NCBI GenBank assembly: GCA_944548615.1
Contig: OX155974.1
Location: 2,480,001 to 2,544,000 of the forward strand
Source: Micropterix aruncella
Taxonomy: Eukaryota > Arthropoda > Insecta > Lepidoptera > Micropterigidae
Length of the DNA stretch: 64,000 nt
Direction: 5' to 3'
Below, in pieces: positions 53,301 to 62,239 of the stretch. Both the position numbers and the translations under genes were made by a program. The notes under the pieces were generated by a model, which saw only the letters and a program-made list of their open reading frames with translations, made no database searches and was not told the origin of the DNA. Every line of letters begins with the position of its first letter. The stretch's first letter is position 1.

Positions 53301-54828
53301 GTGCACTCTGACTAATTCCTGAGGGAGTCTGAGAACTATGGAAAGACTGTTCTCTAAGCAGCGGGGGTGGATGTTGACCTGATGTCATGCCACTCTTGAA
53401 ACGACCTTGAGCCACCCGATCCTGTGTGAACACGGCGGGTAAAGGGCGCCATGGTCCGCGAAAGATTCTGCCTGAATCACCGCTGAGAATACATCAGGTA
53501 GAGGTTGCGCAAGCGACTTCGAGCCCGTAACCGGTCGGGTGGTCGGATTGACCCTCAGGATAATTTTCCAGCCAAAACTGGTAGCTAGGGGGCGAGAATG
53601 CCCCACTGGGACCTTGCTCAGTGCCTCGCCGTAAGGTGTCGGCCTCTAGCGGGCTAGTGGCGTAGTTAGATTGTGGACTTCTTGTTGTCCTCAAGTCCTC
53701 ACTCCACGGGAGACAGAACGATCACTTTCGTTAAAACTTCCTGGAGTGAAGGGTTCGCCCGTTGTAGTTGACAACTCTGTTGTTGTTGAAATTGTCATGA
53801 TGTGGTATTGCCATGGGGACATTCTTCGGGTCCCAAATGCAGGGTTCTGCTTGGTAGCATTCGAGGAATTGCAAAATATCCTCGTGGAACCAGTTATTCA
53901 ATTTTCCTGCAGCACTTCTATCACAACAAACAAGAACGCACGTCTGTCCGCCGCCAGTGCACAAATACTAGTCCGCACAAACAAGTAAACGCTTCACGAG
54001 AGCGCTTGACGCAAACTTACTTTGATTTGTGCCAAAAACCCGCAAAAGTAGCGATTAGACTACACGAATTTTAGGGCCCTAAGTCAGGACCCTAATTAGG
54101 GCTGCAGTACTATGGCTATAGCGGCGATTAGACTACCTGATAAATCGTGCACTAACTCAGTTAGGGCCCTAATTATCGTGTAGTGTAATCACAGATTGCC
54201 ATAGCCTAATAGTACTGCCGCCCTAATTAGGGTCCTGACTTAGGGCCCTAAAAATCGTGTAGTCTAATCGCTACTTAAGGCAATCTGTGATTACACTACA
54301 CGATAATTAGGGCCCTGAGATAGTGCACGATTTATCAGGTAGTCTAATCGCCGCTAGTACTCGGTTGGATCGGCCACAAATTTGAGATGGCTTGTCGAGG
54401 TTAGGCGGGTAAGCGTGTTTTTTTGCTAAAGCATAAAAGACCAAAACCGAAACAAATTCTAGACATTTCGGGTGCATCAAGTTATGCGAGAACTGAGAAG
54501 TTGTTTTCTGAAAACCCAATGGTTTGTATACAAACTGGACTAGCTAAGATATAAAAATAATTCATAATCTTTTTAAAATATTTCCTGTTCAAGAAAAAAC
54601 ATACCTTTCGATCACCCAAGGTGTGGTTTCATGATAATGTTCTCCACCAGTTGCATTTACAGCAATCACTTCCGTGCCAGCCATATGAACAACCAGCCTG
54701 GCGAGACAGTCGCGCTGGAAACACCGCATATAATTATTATCTCCACCCCTCTTTGTTCGAGGGATATAAGCAAACCCCTCATGGGCGAACCACGTCGCGT
54801 CTTTATGCAGTCCTCTAATGAAAGGCAT
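42766..54828 (-). CDS. FLYWCH - MULE transposase - RING finger protein, seven exons
   Basis: Exons (minus): 54828-54605, 52679-52596, 52228-51916, 51009-50806, 49544-49335, 48194-48071 and 44369-42766. All borders are GT/AG, all phases agree, and the sum is 2763 nt (920 residues). Order: FLYWCH zinc finger (about 10-65; Cys in MRCFQRDC, His in GEHYHE), MULE transposase domain with D182 ([10 protein letters not shown]), D248 (MADFEAAL) and the C-x2-H of GCYFHYAQ (269/272), then [15 protein letters not shown], a helical stretch, a P/S/R-rich region with five identical 58-residue repeats (about 580-869), and a C3HC4 RING (870-909; [18 protein letters not shown]). The family resembles Phantom-like MULEs; the RING suggests ubiquitin-ligase ability. 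No TIRs were found, so transposon versus domesticated gene is open. Confidence 0.85.
42921..43790. repeat. 174-bp tandem repeat, five copies, in coding sequence
   Basis: Copies begin at 42921, 43095, 43269, 43443 and 43617 and look identical over 174 bp. GC-rich and free of stops in five of six frames, which explains long false ORFs on both strands. Each codes 58 residues ([20 protein letters not shown] and onward) of the gene above, up to the first Cys of the RING. Confidence 0.97.
44552..44710 (+). pseudogene. hAT dimerisation-domain relic
   Basis: Plus frame reads [12 protein letters not shown], a stop, then [20 protein letters not shown], the hAT C-terminal pattern (ERVFS..WTD.RN). Short, interrupted by TAA, and placed in the last intron of the MULE gene. 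Confidence 0.65.
44845..46921 (+). pseudogene. RT-RLE polyprotein of LINE copy c
   Basis: Against copy a there are two clear disabling changes: CAA to TAA at about 45676 (after DFTKT), and a 4-bp insertion (ACAT repeated) near 46190 that shifts frame before PDPSNLARW. The rest, including the nuclease RPDITLYS and [10 protein letters not shown], is open to 46921. Close similarity to copy a suggests recent spread of this family. Confidence 0.88.
44845..47065 (+). mobile_element. RLE-type LINE, copy c (longest copy)
   Basis: Plus strand from [20 protein letters not shown] (RT motif 0) to the 3' end GAATTCCATGGCAGCT. It includes motif A ([12 protein letters not shown]), motif B ([13 protein letters not shown]), motif C (FADDLTFI), the CCHC knuckle and the nuclease. 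The 5' end is truncated. Lies in the last intron of the FLYWCH-MULE-RING gene, tail-to-tail with copy d. Confidence 0.9.
47090..47778 (-). mobile_element. RLE-type LINE, copy d (3' fragment)
   Basis: Minus strand, from [17 protein letters not shown] sequence at about 47775 to the 3' end at 47090. Frame 47246-47728 is open, though the nuclease motif reads PPDITLYS rather than RPDITLYS and the C-terminus is altered. Its 3' end faces that of copy c across about 24 bp. Confidence 0.87.
47785..47935 (+). pseudogene. pogo/CENP-B-type transposase C-terminal relic
   Basis: Plus frame codes [20 protein letters not shown], then [15 protein letters not shown], the conserved end of Tigger/CENPB-like DDE proteins (W...AW..I....I..SF..C.IsN.LDGSED). 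Cut by the 5' end of LINE copy d. Confidence 0.72.
48071..48194 (-). CDS. FLYWCH-MULE-RING exon 6
   Basis: Acceptor ATGTTTTAG, donor TTACAA|GTAAGT, phase 1. Codes [20 protein letters not shown], a very characteristic MULE block. This exon links the transposase exons to the RING exon. Confidence 0.87.
48300..48362. repeat. Poly-G-containing TE-end-like sequence
   Basis: GGGGCCATCCATTCATTACG, then GTGAGGTCAAAAAAGGGG and a 14-15 G run. The first words resemble a transposon terminus common in insects, but no partner end was found. Confidence 0.3.
48430..48712 (+). mobile_element. LINE 3' end with ATTGAA-type tail
   Basis: Codes [20 protein letters not shown] then stop, the usual last residues of CR1/Jockey-grade ORF2 proteins. 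It is followed by a short UTR and a tail AATAAAGGC..TTGAAATTGAAATTG. Lies between exons 5 and 6 of the MULE gene. Confidence 0.75.
48880..49310 (-). pseudogene. LINE RT fragment with FAGD in place of FADD
   Basis: Minus frame gives [20 protein letters not shown], then [20 protein letters not shown], an RT motif C-D region of a CR1/Jockey-grade element. The first catalytic aspartate of motif C is glycine. The distal part (48880-49030) is unrelated low-complexity sequence with TTGGCTTCTATCATCTTGCCC repeats. Confidence 0.7.
49335..49544 (-). CDS. FLYWCH-MULE-RING exon 5
   Basis: Acceptor TTTATTACAG, donor GAGAGG|GTAATT. Helical segment ending [12 protein letters not shown], which may contain the third acidic residue. 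Confidence 0.82.
49604..49992. repeat. Foldback element, copy 1
   Basis: GAATAAACGAATTTACCGCG at 49605 and its inverse ending near 49986. The right arm continues with AACGGCGGTTGCAAC as in copy 2, and the left arm is cut short. About 390 bp, in intron 4 of the MULE gene. Confidence 0.6.
50343..50549. repeat. Foldback element, copy 2
   Basis: Near-complete palindrome: TTATAAGAAGAATAAACGA at the left, TCGTTTATTCTTATTATAA at the right. Arms of about 95 bp include CACCCGACGTTTCAG and GGTGTTGCAACCGCC. The centre has AGACTGGATAACGG twice. Confidence 0.75.
50806..51009 (-). CDS. FLYWCH-MULE-RING exon 4
   Basis: Acceptor GATTTTTAG, donor GCTCAG|GTTATT. Carries the second aspartate (MADFEAAL) and the GCYFHYAQ Cys/His pair. 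Confidence 0.88.
51426..51873 (+). mobile_element. Internally deleted Helitron/Helentron-like element
   Basis: Starts TCTATACTAATATATAAAGC, a typical insect Helentron-like terminus. Holds a helicase C-terminal motif ([13 protein letters not shown] at about 51590-51630). Ends with a CCCGG-ATGACG-CCGGG hairpin followed by TATATTCCTCTAG, matching the Helitron 3' hairpin plus CTAG. No long target duplication, as expected. Confidence 0.75.
51916..52228 (-). CDS. FLYWCH-MULE-RING exon 3
   Basis: Acceptor TTTTGGCAG, donor GATCAT|GTTAGT. Carries [13 protein letters not shown] and the first catalytic aspartate (ICADGTFQ). Confidence 0.85.
52420..52477. repeat. Small perfect hairpin with direct repeats
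   Basis: TTCAGTAAAACTTTCT at 52420 and its inverse ending at 52477. Next to it, GAATTTGATATTTAACTGA occurs twice (52475 and 52521). Intron sequence, family unknown. Confidence 0.6.
52596..52679 (-). CDS. FLYWCH-MULE-RING exon 2 (short, 84 nt)
   Basis: Acceptor TTTGGCAG, donor GAA|GTGTGT. Codes [20 protein letters not shown], the segment that follows the finger in this family. Its length is a multiple of three, so skipping keeps the frame. Confidence 0.75.
53165..53420 (-). repeat. Unclassified GC-rich repeat, copy 3 (inverted)
   Basis: The minus strand has GTGCACAGCCGATTGG, CTCGGTGCGCAA and CCCCCAGGGGAAACCG in the order seen at 30330-30420. Sequence to about 53700 may belong to the same unit. 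Lies in intron 1 of the MULE gene. Confidence 0.5.
54049..54355. repeat. Interleaved inverted repeats A-B-A'-B'
   Basis: Four contiguous blocks: A 54049-54119, B 54120-54200, A' 54201-54274 (inverse of A), B' 54279-54355 (inverse of B). All four share GCGATTAGACTAC and TTAGGGCCCTAA words. A can pair with A' or B with B', but not both at once in a simple fold. Confidence 0.9.
54605..54828 (-). CDS. FLYWCH-MULE-RING exon 1 (FLYWCH)
   Basis: ATG at 54828 ([10 protein letters not shown]). Donor AAAG|GTATGT, phase 2. Codes the whole FLYWCH finger. An upstream exon cannot be excluded. Confidence 0.8.
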
Positions 54829-55585
54829 CGTTCGTTCCCAAAACACAAGCAGCAAACAAGTGAGGAAAGAATTCTGGCACTGGCCGGGCCGGTTCGCGGG
54901 TGGTTTGCGAGGGTGAGTGGGGAAAATCCCCCAGTCCCCCAGCCACATCTGGATCCCATTTGGTAATCAAAGGGAGAACGTTCAATATCTCGAAAATATC
55001 GATGTTCGATGTTTTTTACAACGATGGTGCCGGCATCGTTCATAGGTGCTTTCGCTCCATCGACGTTCTTCGGTACTATGCTAGGTACATGAAATCCTAT
55101 TTCAGTACTTCAGTCTGAGACGTATTGAAACAGCATTTAGGAGGTTTACCGTCTGGAAATGCTATCTCTTTTCGTCCCAGCCTCGGGGACGTAGGTAATT
55201 AAGTAGCATTTCTATATACGCTGCCTGGCGCACCTAGCAAACCATTGCAGCAACGCAGGCAACGTAGAATTTCGTGCCATTATTTGAAAAATGAATGCTT
55301 CAGCTCGCGTCATAAAAACGTTTGCCACTACGCTCGAGTCGCGAAGAAGAAGAAGCAGACAGCGGGGGAGAAAAACGAAGATACCTAAGAAACTACTTTG
55401 TGTATCATAAAAAGATGAACTATATTATATAATAATCATAGTGAAATTTGCAATTTAGAACATTGAAACCTTGTTTAGTAAAATAATTAATAATTCTGTT
55501 GGAGAACAGAAACGGCTCGTCGTGGCCCGAGTCAACGTAGATCACATATTTGTGGCCAAAAGTGGCCACTACAGATCATAGCGGT

Positions 55586-56119
55586 CAGTTGCGGCTCCAG
55601 GGGGGGGGGGCACGGGGCCATGCCCCCCCCCAAAAGTTCCCGAAAAAAACCTAATATATATAAGTTCTGCAATAAAACCGTCCAAAAATAATAAAAATTC
55701 AACTCGAGTTTATACGAATTTCGCGCGAAATTCGAAAAAAAAAATGTCGCCTGCGGCGCTATTGATATTCATATGTGTTAGTGATAAATCAAAACAATTG
55801 AACAACATCCGAGTTTTTACAAAATGATTTTGGGTATTGATGGCAAAAGGTAACCTGAAACAAATGAAATTTCTTCAATTTTAAAGTACGAGTAACACCG
55901 CAAACAAAAAGTTTTTTTCGAATTTCGCGCGAAATTAACATGTTTTTAGCGATAAACCAAAACAATTAAACTACAATTCAGCTGAATCCATTGATAGGTT
56001 TAAAATAATACAGGCCTATAATCCTTGCTGATGACGCTACGTCTCTTGCGAAATAAAAAGAAACTATCTACACCTTGAAATAAGCCCCCCCCCAAAATGA
56101 AATCCTGAAGCCGCCCTTG
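55586..56119. mobile_element. hAT-type MITE with 8-bp target duplication
   Basis: ATAGCGGT at 55578-55585 is repeated at 56120-56127. The ends CAGTTGCGGCTCCAGG and CCTGAAGCCGCCCTTG are inverse with three mismatches. G and C homopolymer runs lie just inside. Inner copies of CGAATTTCGCGCGAAATT occur at about 55715 and 55918. Non-coding. Confidence 0.85.
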
Positions 56120-56939
56120 ATAGCGGTTGAGTTGGAGGTTTAGATTATGTATTCTCTGGGTTGCGCCCAGTGGTTTTATAATATGCGGTTACGATGAAAC
56201 GACAAATGAAACATTGGCAATACTGTTTAACGATGTTAGACCCAGTGGACTTTCAGTCAAGTATCTCAGTGAACATCAAAACAATTTTTTTATTTGTGAA
56301 TCAGTCAGAGGCATATTTTTTTCACTACTAAAAATTTTATTGGCTATCTTGATTGAGCGAGAAAGATTTTTCGTTTTTCTGGATCTAAATGTTCTAAAAC
56401 GTGGAGAAATTTATTATTGAGCAAAAGTTTTTGGGCAAAATATGAATTTCTTTAGATAAATATAATACCTATGCTTCACGCTAGCGTTGTATACTTGGCG
56501 TTGTATATAGCGTTGTATGCTGGCGCTAGCATAATAAAACCCCATCAATTGCGGGTTTAACTCGCGCACCGAGGGTTCTGTACAAGGGGGATCCAGATTT
56601 TTTCTGGAAGAGGCACAAGGGTCAGACTGGCTAGACTTGTAGTCATATTTGGGATTAAAAACAACATACAACAGTAACTGCAAGAAATATATTTGTAATT
56701 TTGATATTTATATAAAGGTTATTAATATGAGGATAGTAAAAATAATACATATATGAGAATGACAGTTTTCTTTTATATTTCCTGGTGAAGATATCCAGTA
56801 CTTCTTTACGGTTCATTTTTAACTCAATGTCTTGATATAGGTATGCATTAAAATCAGACCATTCAAACGATTTTCTGTCAATCCGCTGCGAAGATACGTT
56901 TTTAATCGGCGTAAGATTTAGAAAGATCAGTCGGCAGTG

Positions 56940-57239
56940 CTAGTAGTACAGGACACTAATAGTTCTAATATTGGCAGGAGTTGAAAGGAGTAATATTTGG
57001 TAGCGCCGTTGCTGTTTTGTAGGCATCTGCTGGAGACGTTGACATAATATTTTTCCTATCTCTTGACAGAATTTTAGCTCTTCCTTCAAAGCTAAAAAAC
57101 AAGGAAGGTCCTCTTTATATACTTCAGCACCTTGCAAAATGTGCTCAATATTTTCGTCACTGACGTTAAAGTCCGAGAGGTGAGCGACATAAAAGTGCAA
57201 CCATCTTCGAAAGGCTGATTTTTTAATATTATGCAACAT
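56940..57239 (-). other. Unrecognised open frame, 99 codons
   Basis: Minus strand, protein-like composition (NIKKSAFRRWLHFYVAHLSD, then LPCFLALKEELKFCQEIGKI). No domain recognised. Its 5' edge overlaps the inverted repeat next to it, so it may be part of an unknown mobile element. Confidence 0.3.
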
Positions 57240-57981
57240 TTGTGGCGTAGAGTCAGGTCTCAGAGCCTTCCGTCAGCCTGGCAGTGTCCTTAGCGTTTGG
57301 TATGGAGGCGGATTTAACTTTGTAAAAAAAACTATATACCTACGTCCCAAGTACTTTCTAAAATCTGAAAATGTATCTGTGAGCAGTATACTAATTAAAC
57401 AACTCTTTTACCATGGTCAGTCTAAACAATGTTACGACCGGGCTTGTCAGCAGCGCGTTAATCTCGTAAAAAATCGACACAACATCGTGAAAGTGCTTTC
57501 TAAAATATGACATTTGGTATACAATTGGGAAATATTATTATAATTGAAGAAAACATCATCAGTCCGAATTGTAACGCAACAAACGCCGTCAGTAGCCGAT
57601 AGAAGACAGAGCGATGTGAAGATTTGGATGAAATTTGGCGTTGGCAACGCGTTGTTGTGGTAAAACTCTGACTGATTATGTTTTTATCAATATTAATAAT
57701 ATTCCTCACCGGTAGGTATACCGAATTGCATATTTTAGAAAGCACTTCACGTTTTGTAGATTTTTTATGAGATTAACGCGCTGCTGACAACATTTGATTG
57801 CAACATTTTTTAGACTGACCGTGGTAAAACAGTTGTTTAATTAGTAGCAAATAAATTTTAAGATTTTAGAAAGTAGTTGGGACGGGTTAAGTTTTTTTTA
57901 CAAAGTTAAAGCTGCCCCCACGCCAAACGCTAAGAAACCTGAGAGGTTGATGGAAGGCTATTACTCTCCACCACAAATGTG
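57233..57981. repeat. Large imperfect inverted repeat, arms about 270-290 bp
   Basis: Left arm about 57233-57526, right arm about 57711-57981. Matching words include CACAAATGT, CTTAGCGTTTGG, AACTTTGTAAAAAA, ACTTTCTAAAATC, GCAGCGCGTTAATCTC and GGTATAC. Identity looks to be about 75-85 percent. The spacer is about 180 bp. Confidence 0.75.
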
Positions 57982-58780
57982 ACCTAATATAAACAAATGA
58001 GCAAAGAATCACTAGTGATTCTGTAGGTAGACTTCTAGTAGCGCAACACCATACTTGGTTTTGAATTAGAAAAGGACACACTTCTAATCAGAACGTTCGA
58101 TTTATTCTAAATGAGCTCGTTCATAAATAAAGACGTTTCGCTTGTTAGCTTTGTTTCGCTTTAGAAGCATGTTATGACGTCATTTCGATACGAAAAAGGT
58201 TATAAAATCGGCCGCCAGTTATATTTTGCTGAATCAGCGCGATAGCGAACGATAGTTTTAAATTCACCCTGCAGATAAATTCATTTCAAATTTTGAATCG
58301 CGATTTTCGGTGTCGGTAACGTTTTGCATATCCCCGGACAGACAGCAAGCATCAGACTATAGGACCTCTTTTTTTTGCTAAAGCAATGAATGGAAGTCTA
58401 ATAAATAAAACATATTTTTTTCAGAAAAACTTAAAACATTTTTTTTATGTTTAGTTTGATGTACTGAATCATCCACTACAAGGATGCCGGTAATTAAAGG
58501 ACTATCCTGTAAACAATGTAATGACATCTAATATAAAGTCGATTTAATGTATCGATAATATTAGATAATCGTAAGTTGACAGTCAAAAAATAATTAATAC
58601 GATAACATTGTGGAGAGGTAAAAATATTCACCACTTTAATTTACCCTGACATGATAATTTGCTACTTCTTTTTCTAAATTTAAAATTAATAACATATGAC
58701 CGCTTTACTGCTTTATTTTTGGTTTGTAAAATAATATAAAATTATTTTATTCATGTAATCATGTCCTAATGCGCCATTCT
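57982..58780. other. Unassigned stretch
   Basis: No ORF or repeat recognised. GGTTATAAAATCGGCCGCCAG near 58198 has a TATA-box look, but no gene follows. Confidence 0.35.
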
Positions 58781-58789
58781 CAAACGTTG

Positions 58790-58990
58790 CTAACTTCGGG
58801 TTTGTATGCAAGTTTGCTTTCTGCAAGAATGTCGTCTGCAAAAATGCCGCCTGCAAGGTTGCCGCCTGCAAGGTTGCCGCCTGCAAGGTTGCCTCCTGCA
58901 AATCTGCCCTCTACAGATTTGGAACTGTCAAAAGTGACATTTGTGCAAGACTGCCGCATGCAAAACTGGCGCCCCCCGGGCCCGGCAAGG
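58790..58990 (-). repeat. 15-bp minisatellite coding pentapeptides, second copy
   Basis: Minus strand reads FAGGNLAGGNLAGGNLAGG and IFADDILAESKLAYK, the same scheme as 39190-39375, with GGGCCCGG and ACAAATGTCA flank words like the first copy. A dispersed repeat carrying the array is likely. Confidence 0.7.
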
Positions 58991-58999
58991 AAACCCCTT

Positions 59000-59535
59000 A
59001 TCGATACGCGCGAGTTTTTAAAATCAAATTCGACATTTGAATTGCGTTATAATAAAATATTAAAATCATGTGATAATAAAATTGATTTTTATTTATAGTG
59101 AAAACTATGATGAAATACCCATATTGCACTATCCTTAATTTAAAATCCGGAATCCAAAATGGTAAGGAACCAACGACCTTCGAAAGCTGTCAATCTACAT
59201 TCCACAATTCCATCAGAGAATAATTAAAATATTCTGAATGTAAATTTATGAGCTAACAAAATAAATAGGAATTATGACCAAAAGACTAATCAAAAACTAT
59301 AACTAAATAATTAACCACTTTTTGGTCGATATCCCGAACATCGTACAGTCTCCTTTGTTCTGGCAACGATTCTCCTCGAATCATCGCAGACGTCACTACT
59401 CGCTTCTGATTGGTCAGCCGCGCGAAAAGTCGGAGCTGTCAAAAAATGAACACGACGCGATCGATCGCTGAAGTGAATTGAGGAAGGAAATTGTGGAAAA
59501 GCAAATCGGAAAAACGCGAAGTGCGTTACAAAGTA
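59000..59535. other. Unassigned stretch
   Basis: No gene recognised. 59340-59520 is GC-richer and short frames there match nothing known to me. Confidence 0.35.
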
Positions 59536-59539
59536 CAAA

Positions 59540-61085
59540 TAATCGGAAAACCTTACAAGGCAATTATTAATCGAGAAGGTAGAAATAAGCCACGCTCTTG
59601 TAGGGAACCTATCCACTTAGTGTATGAAGATAGAAAATATTGTGACTCGGTATCCACATCCAATATTTTTGACGATTTTTTTATAAATGCTGTCAAAATT
59701 GTTAGCTCAAATAGGATTAGCTCCATAGCAGCGGTCACGGAAACTCCAGCGTCAATCTTCCTATATTCAATCTTCCTATAACAACACAAGAATTTGACAA
59801 GAGCCTCAAATCGTTAAAGTCGAAATCTTCCTCTGACATCTTTACTCACTCTGTTAAGTTAATAAAAAGTATCGCACCGGCAATCTCAAAAGGGCTAATT
59901 GACATATTTAACAACTGTATCAAAAAATGAGTTTTTTCCAGATTTAATGAAAATAGCTAAAATCCTGCCTGTACGAAAGGCGATAAAACCGATCCGGAAA
60001 ATTATAGGCCAATTTCTTTACTTCCAGCAATCTCGAAAATTCTTGAAAAAATATTATTTAATCGACTCTATGACTTTGCGATCAAATTTAATATTTTTAG
60101 TAAATGCCAATTTGGATTTCGGAGAAATACGTCTACGACTATGGCTATCTCAGAGCTAATAAACTGCGTGCATGACGCACTTGAAGATTCACTATGCCCC
60201 CTGGCTATCTTTTACGATCTATCCAGAGCATTCGACTCGGTTGATCGTTCCATTCTCTTACATAAGTTAAACAGCTATGGCATACCTATCAAATCATATC
60301 TATCAAATCGCACAAAAGTTGTTGTTATAGAGGGATCGAGATCAACATCGAAAAAATATATTGTGGGGTCCCACAGGGCTCGATCCTTAGTGCTTTACTT
60401 TTTTTTTTTATTAATGATATTGGAAATTCGTCACCCCAAAATGTCCATAAAATCCTATATGCGGATGACACTAGCTTTTTAATTAGTGATTAAAATATTC
60501 TTGACCTAAATCATAAAGCTAATAAAGCTCTGAATACCGCATGCAATTGGTTTAATCAGAACAATCTCCTTCTCAATTAAAAAAACCCACAGGCATGCAT
60601 TTCTCGTCTAATAACAGAAGGTCGATTGATTCGCCCACCCTATATTACTTCAAAACAACCAAATAAGTTTAAGCAAGGATTCCAAATTTTTTGGTCTTGC
60701 GATTGACAATAAATTAAACTGGAAGTCGCACATAAATAAACTTAGTAGTAGCCTCTCGTCTGCAATATATGCTGTGCGCAAAATTAAATGCTTAGCTGGA
60801 GAATCTGCATCCCTCTCAGCATATCATGCCTGCTTCCATTCGAAAATAGCCAACGGTATACTTCTATGGGGAAACTCCACTGATAGCTCTCGAATATTTA
60901 TACTCCAAAAGCAGGCAGTACGAGCCATCGCGGGAAAAGCGCGAAATACTCACTGCGTTCCGTACTTTACAAAATATAAAATATTAACTATGGTAGCTGA
61001 ATATATTCTTCGGTGTTTAATTTATGCGAGAACCAACATCACAAAACGTGAACTAAATGGTGATCAGCACACCCATGACACTCGC
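59540..61085 (+). pseudogene. Decayed non-LTR retrotransposon ORF2 (linker and RT)
   Basis: Plus strand with several frame breaks. A linker (SVSTSNIFDDFFINAVKIVS) is followed by RT blocks: KGDKTDPENYRPISLLPAIS, CQFGFRRNTSTTMA, AIFYDLSRAFDSVDRSILLH (motif A), a motif B region spoiled by a frameshift, ILYADDTSFLI (motif C) and a C-terminal region with RIFILQKQAVRAIAGK. It stops at about 61085, where the next LINE starts. CR1/Jockey grade. Confidence 0.83.
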
Positions 61086-61295
61086 GGTGCCGTTTTCGGA
61101 ACCGTCCCGAGCGGTCGTGTTTACAGAGCTCCGAGCTTAGTAAACCATTCAATCGCGCCGAACGCAACGTCGAAAAAGTGGCGCGACCATAAGTGTGTAG
61201 CATAAGTGGACGCGTCGCGTAGCCACTCAGCACTGGGCCGGGCGTAACGCCCGACCCCAACAGAACATTCATAAAAATATAAAAACATTCGAATA

Positions 61296-62239
61296 ATGGA
61301 ACACTCCTTCAAGTGCGAAGTGAAACCCACGCTAGAGTATGGTCTTAATGGGGGACCGCTCGTCAAGTGTTTTAACTGCACAGCTATCGCAGAGAAAGAT
61401 ATATCGTTCTTCGAGTGGCTAGGGAACCAAACAAGAATTAAGACACATAAATGCAAAGAATGCGGTAAAAACACCGCAGTAAAAATATTTCTGAACGCCA
61501 CTATAAGAAAAGAACTAGAAGGGCAAGTAGGAACTGCTACAGAGGTACATATTTACTATACGGCCGACTCCAAAGTATGCCGAGGGAGAGGACCCCAATG
61601 TCCGAAATGTGACCAACAAAATTTCGTGCGGGTCATTGACCATCACGTTTCGTCAACAACGAAATAGTTCGCTGCGAATGCGGCAACTTAAACAACATAT
61701 GGGTCCACGGGGCTACTATACAAAATTATGGCACCAACAAAGACAATAAAATTAGTGTGACCGGAGAATGGATCACTAAACAAAAGAGAGAAAATATAAG
61801 ACGGGAGGAAACTAGTCAAAATCAAGACAAATTTGACAAACTGCTTGATCCCAAAACATATGAACAACGCGTGAAACAACGTGAAGGAAGGGAAAGGAAG
61901 TCAACTAATACTCCCGAAACCATTCAAACCAGCAACAGTTTCGCAATCCTAGATGAAGATGAACAATCAACACAAGACATGGACATCGAACAAGATACCG
62001 ATAACGCCAGCGTGACCACACGCGGCAGCCAGAAGAGGAAGGCGCAAAGCCCCACAACCCTAGCGCCAAGTATTAAGAAAAAGGCGGAAAACCACAACGC
62101 CAAATACACCAGAAGCCAATCGGCTATGCCCGGAAATCTCGACATACCTACCGGCACACCAAACTTTCAGCAACAACAAAAACCGAGTGCTACAGGTCAC
62201 GAAAGCAAACACTCAATCGAGTTAAGACAAAAAAGATGA
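61296..62239 (+). pseudogene. Upstream zinc-binding ORF of the Jockey-like LINE
   Basis: About 314 codons in two frames joined by one frameshift near 61635-61660. The first part has CFNC and CKECGK, the join region CPKC and CECGN, giving four CxxC pairs that could bind two zinc ions. The second part is charged and Q-rich with a KRKAQ basic patch. Its stop overlaps the ATG of the next ORF as ATGA (62236-62239), a layout compatible with termination-reinitiation. Function unknown; an accessory RNA-binding role is possible but is only a guess. If the frameshift is a sequencing error, it would be an intact ORF. Confidence 0.65.

Noticed and set aside
58195..58260. TATA-box-like sequence with a GC-rich follow-up
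   Set aside because: No gene recognised downstream in either direction.
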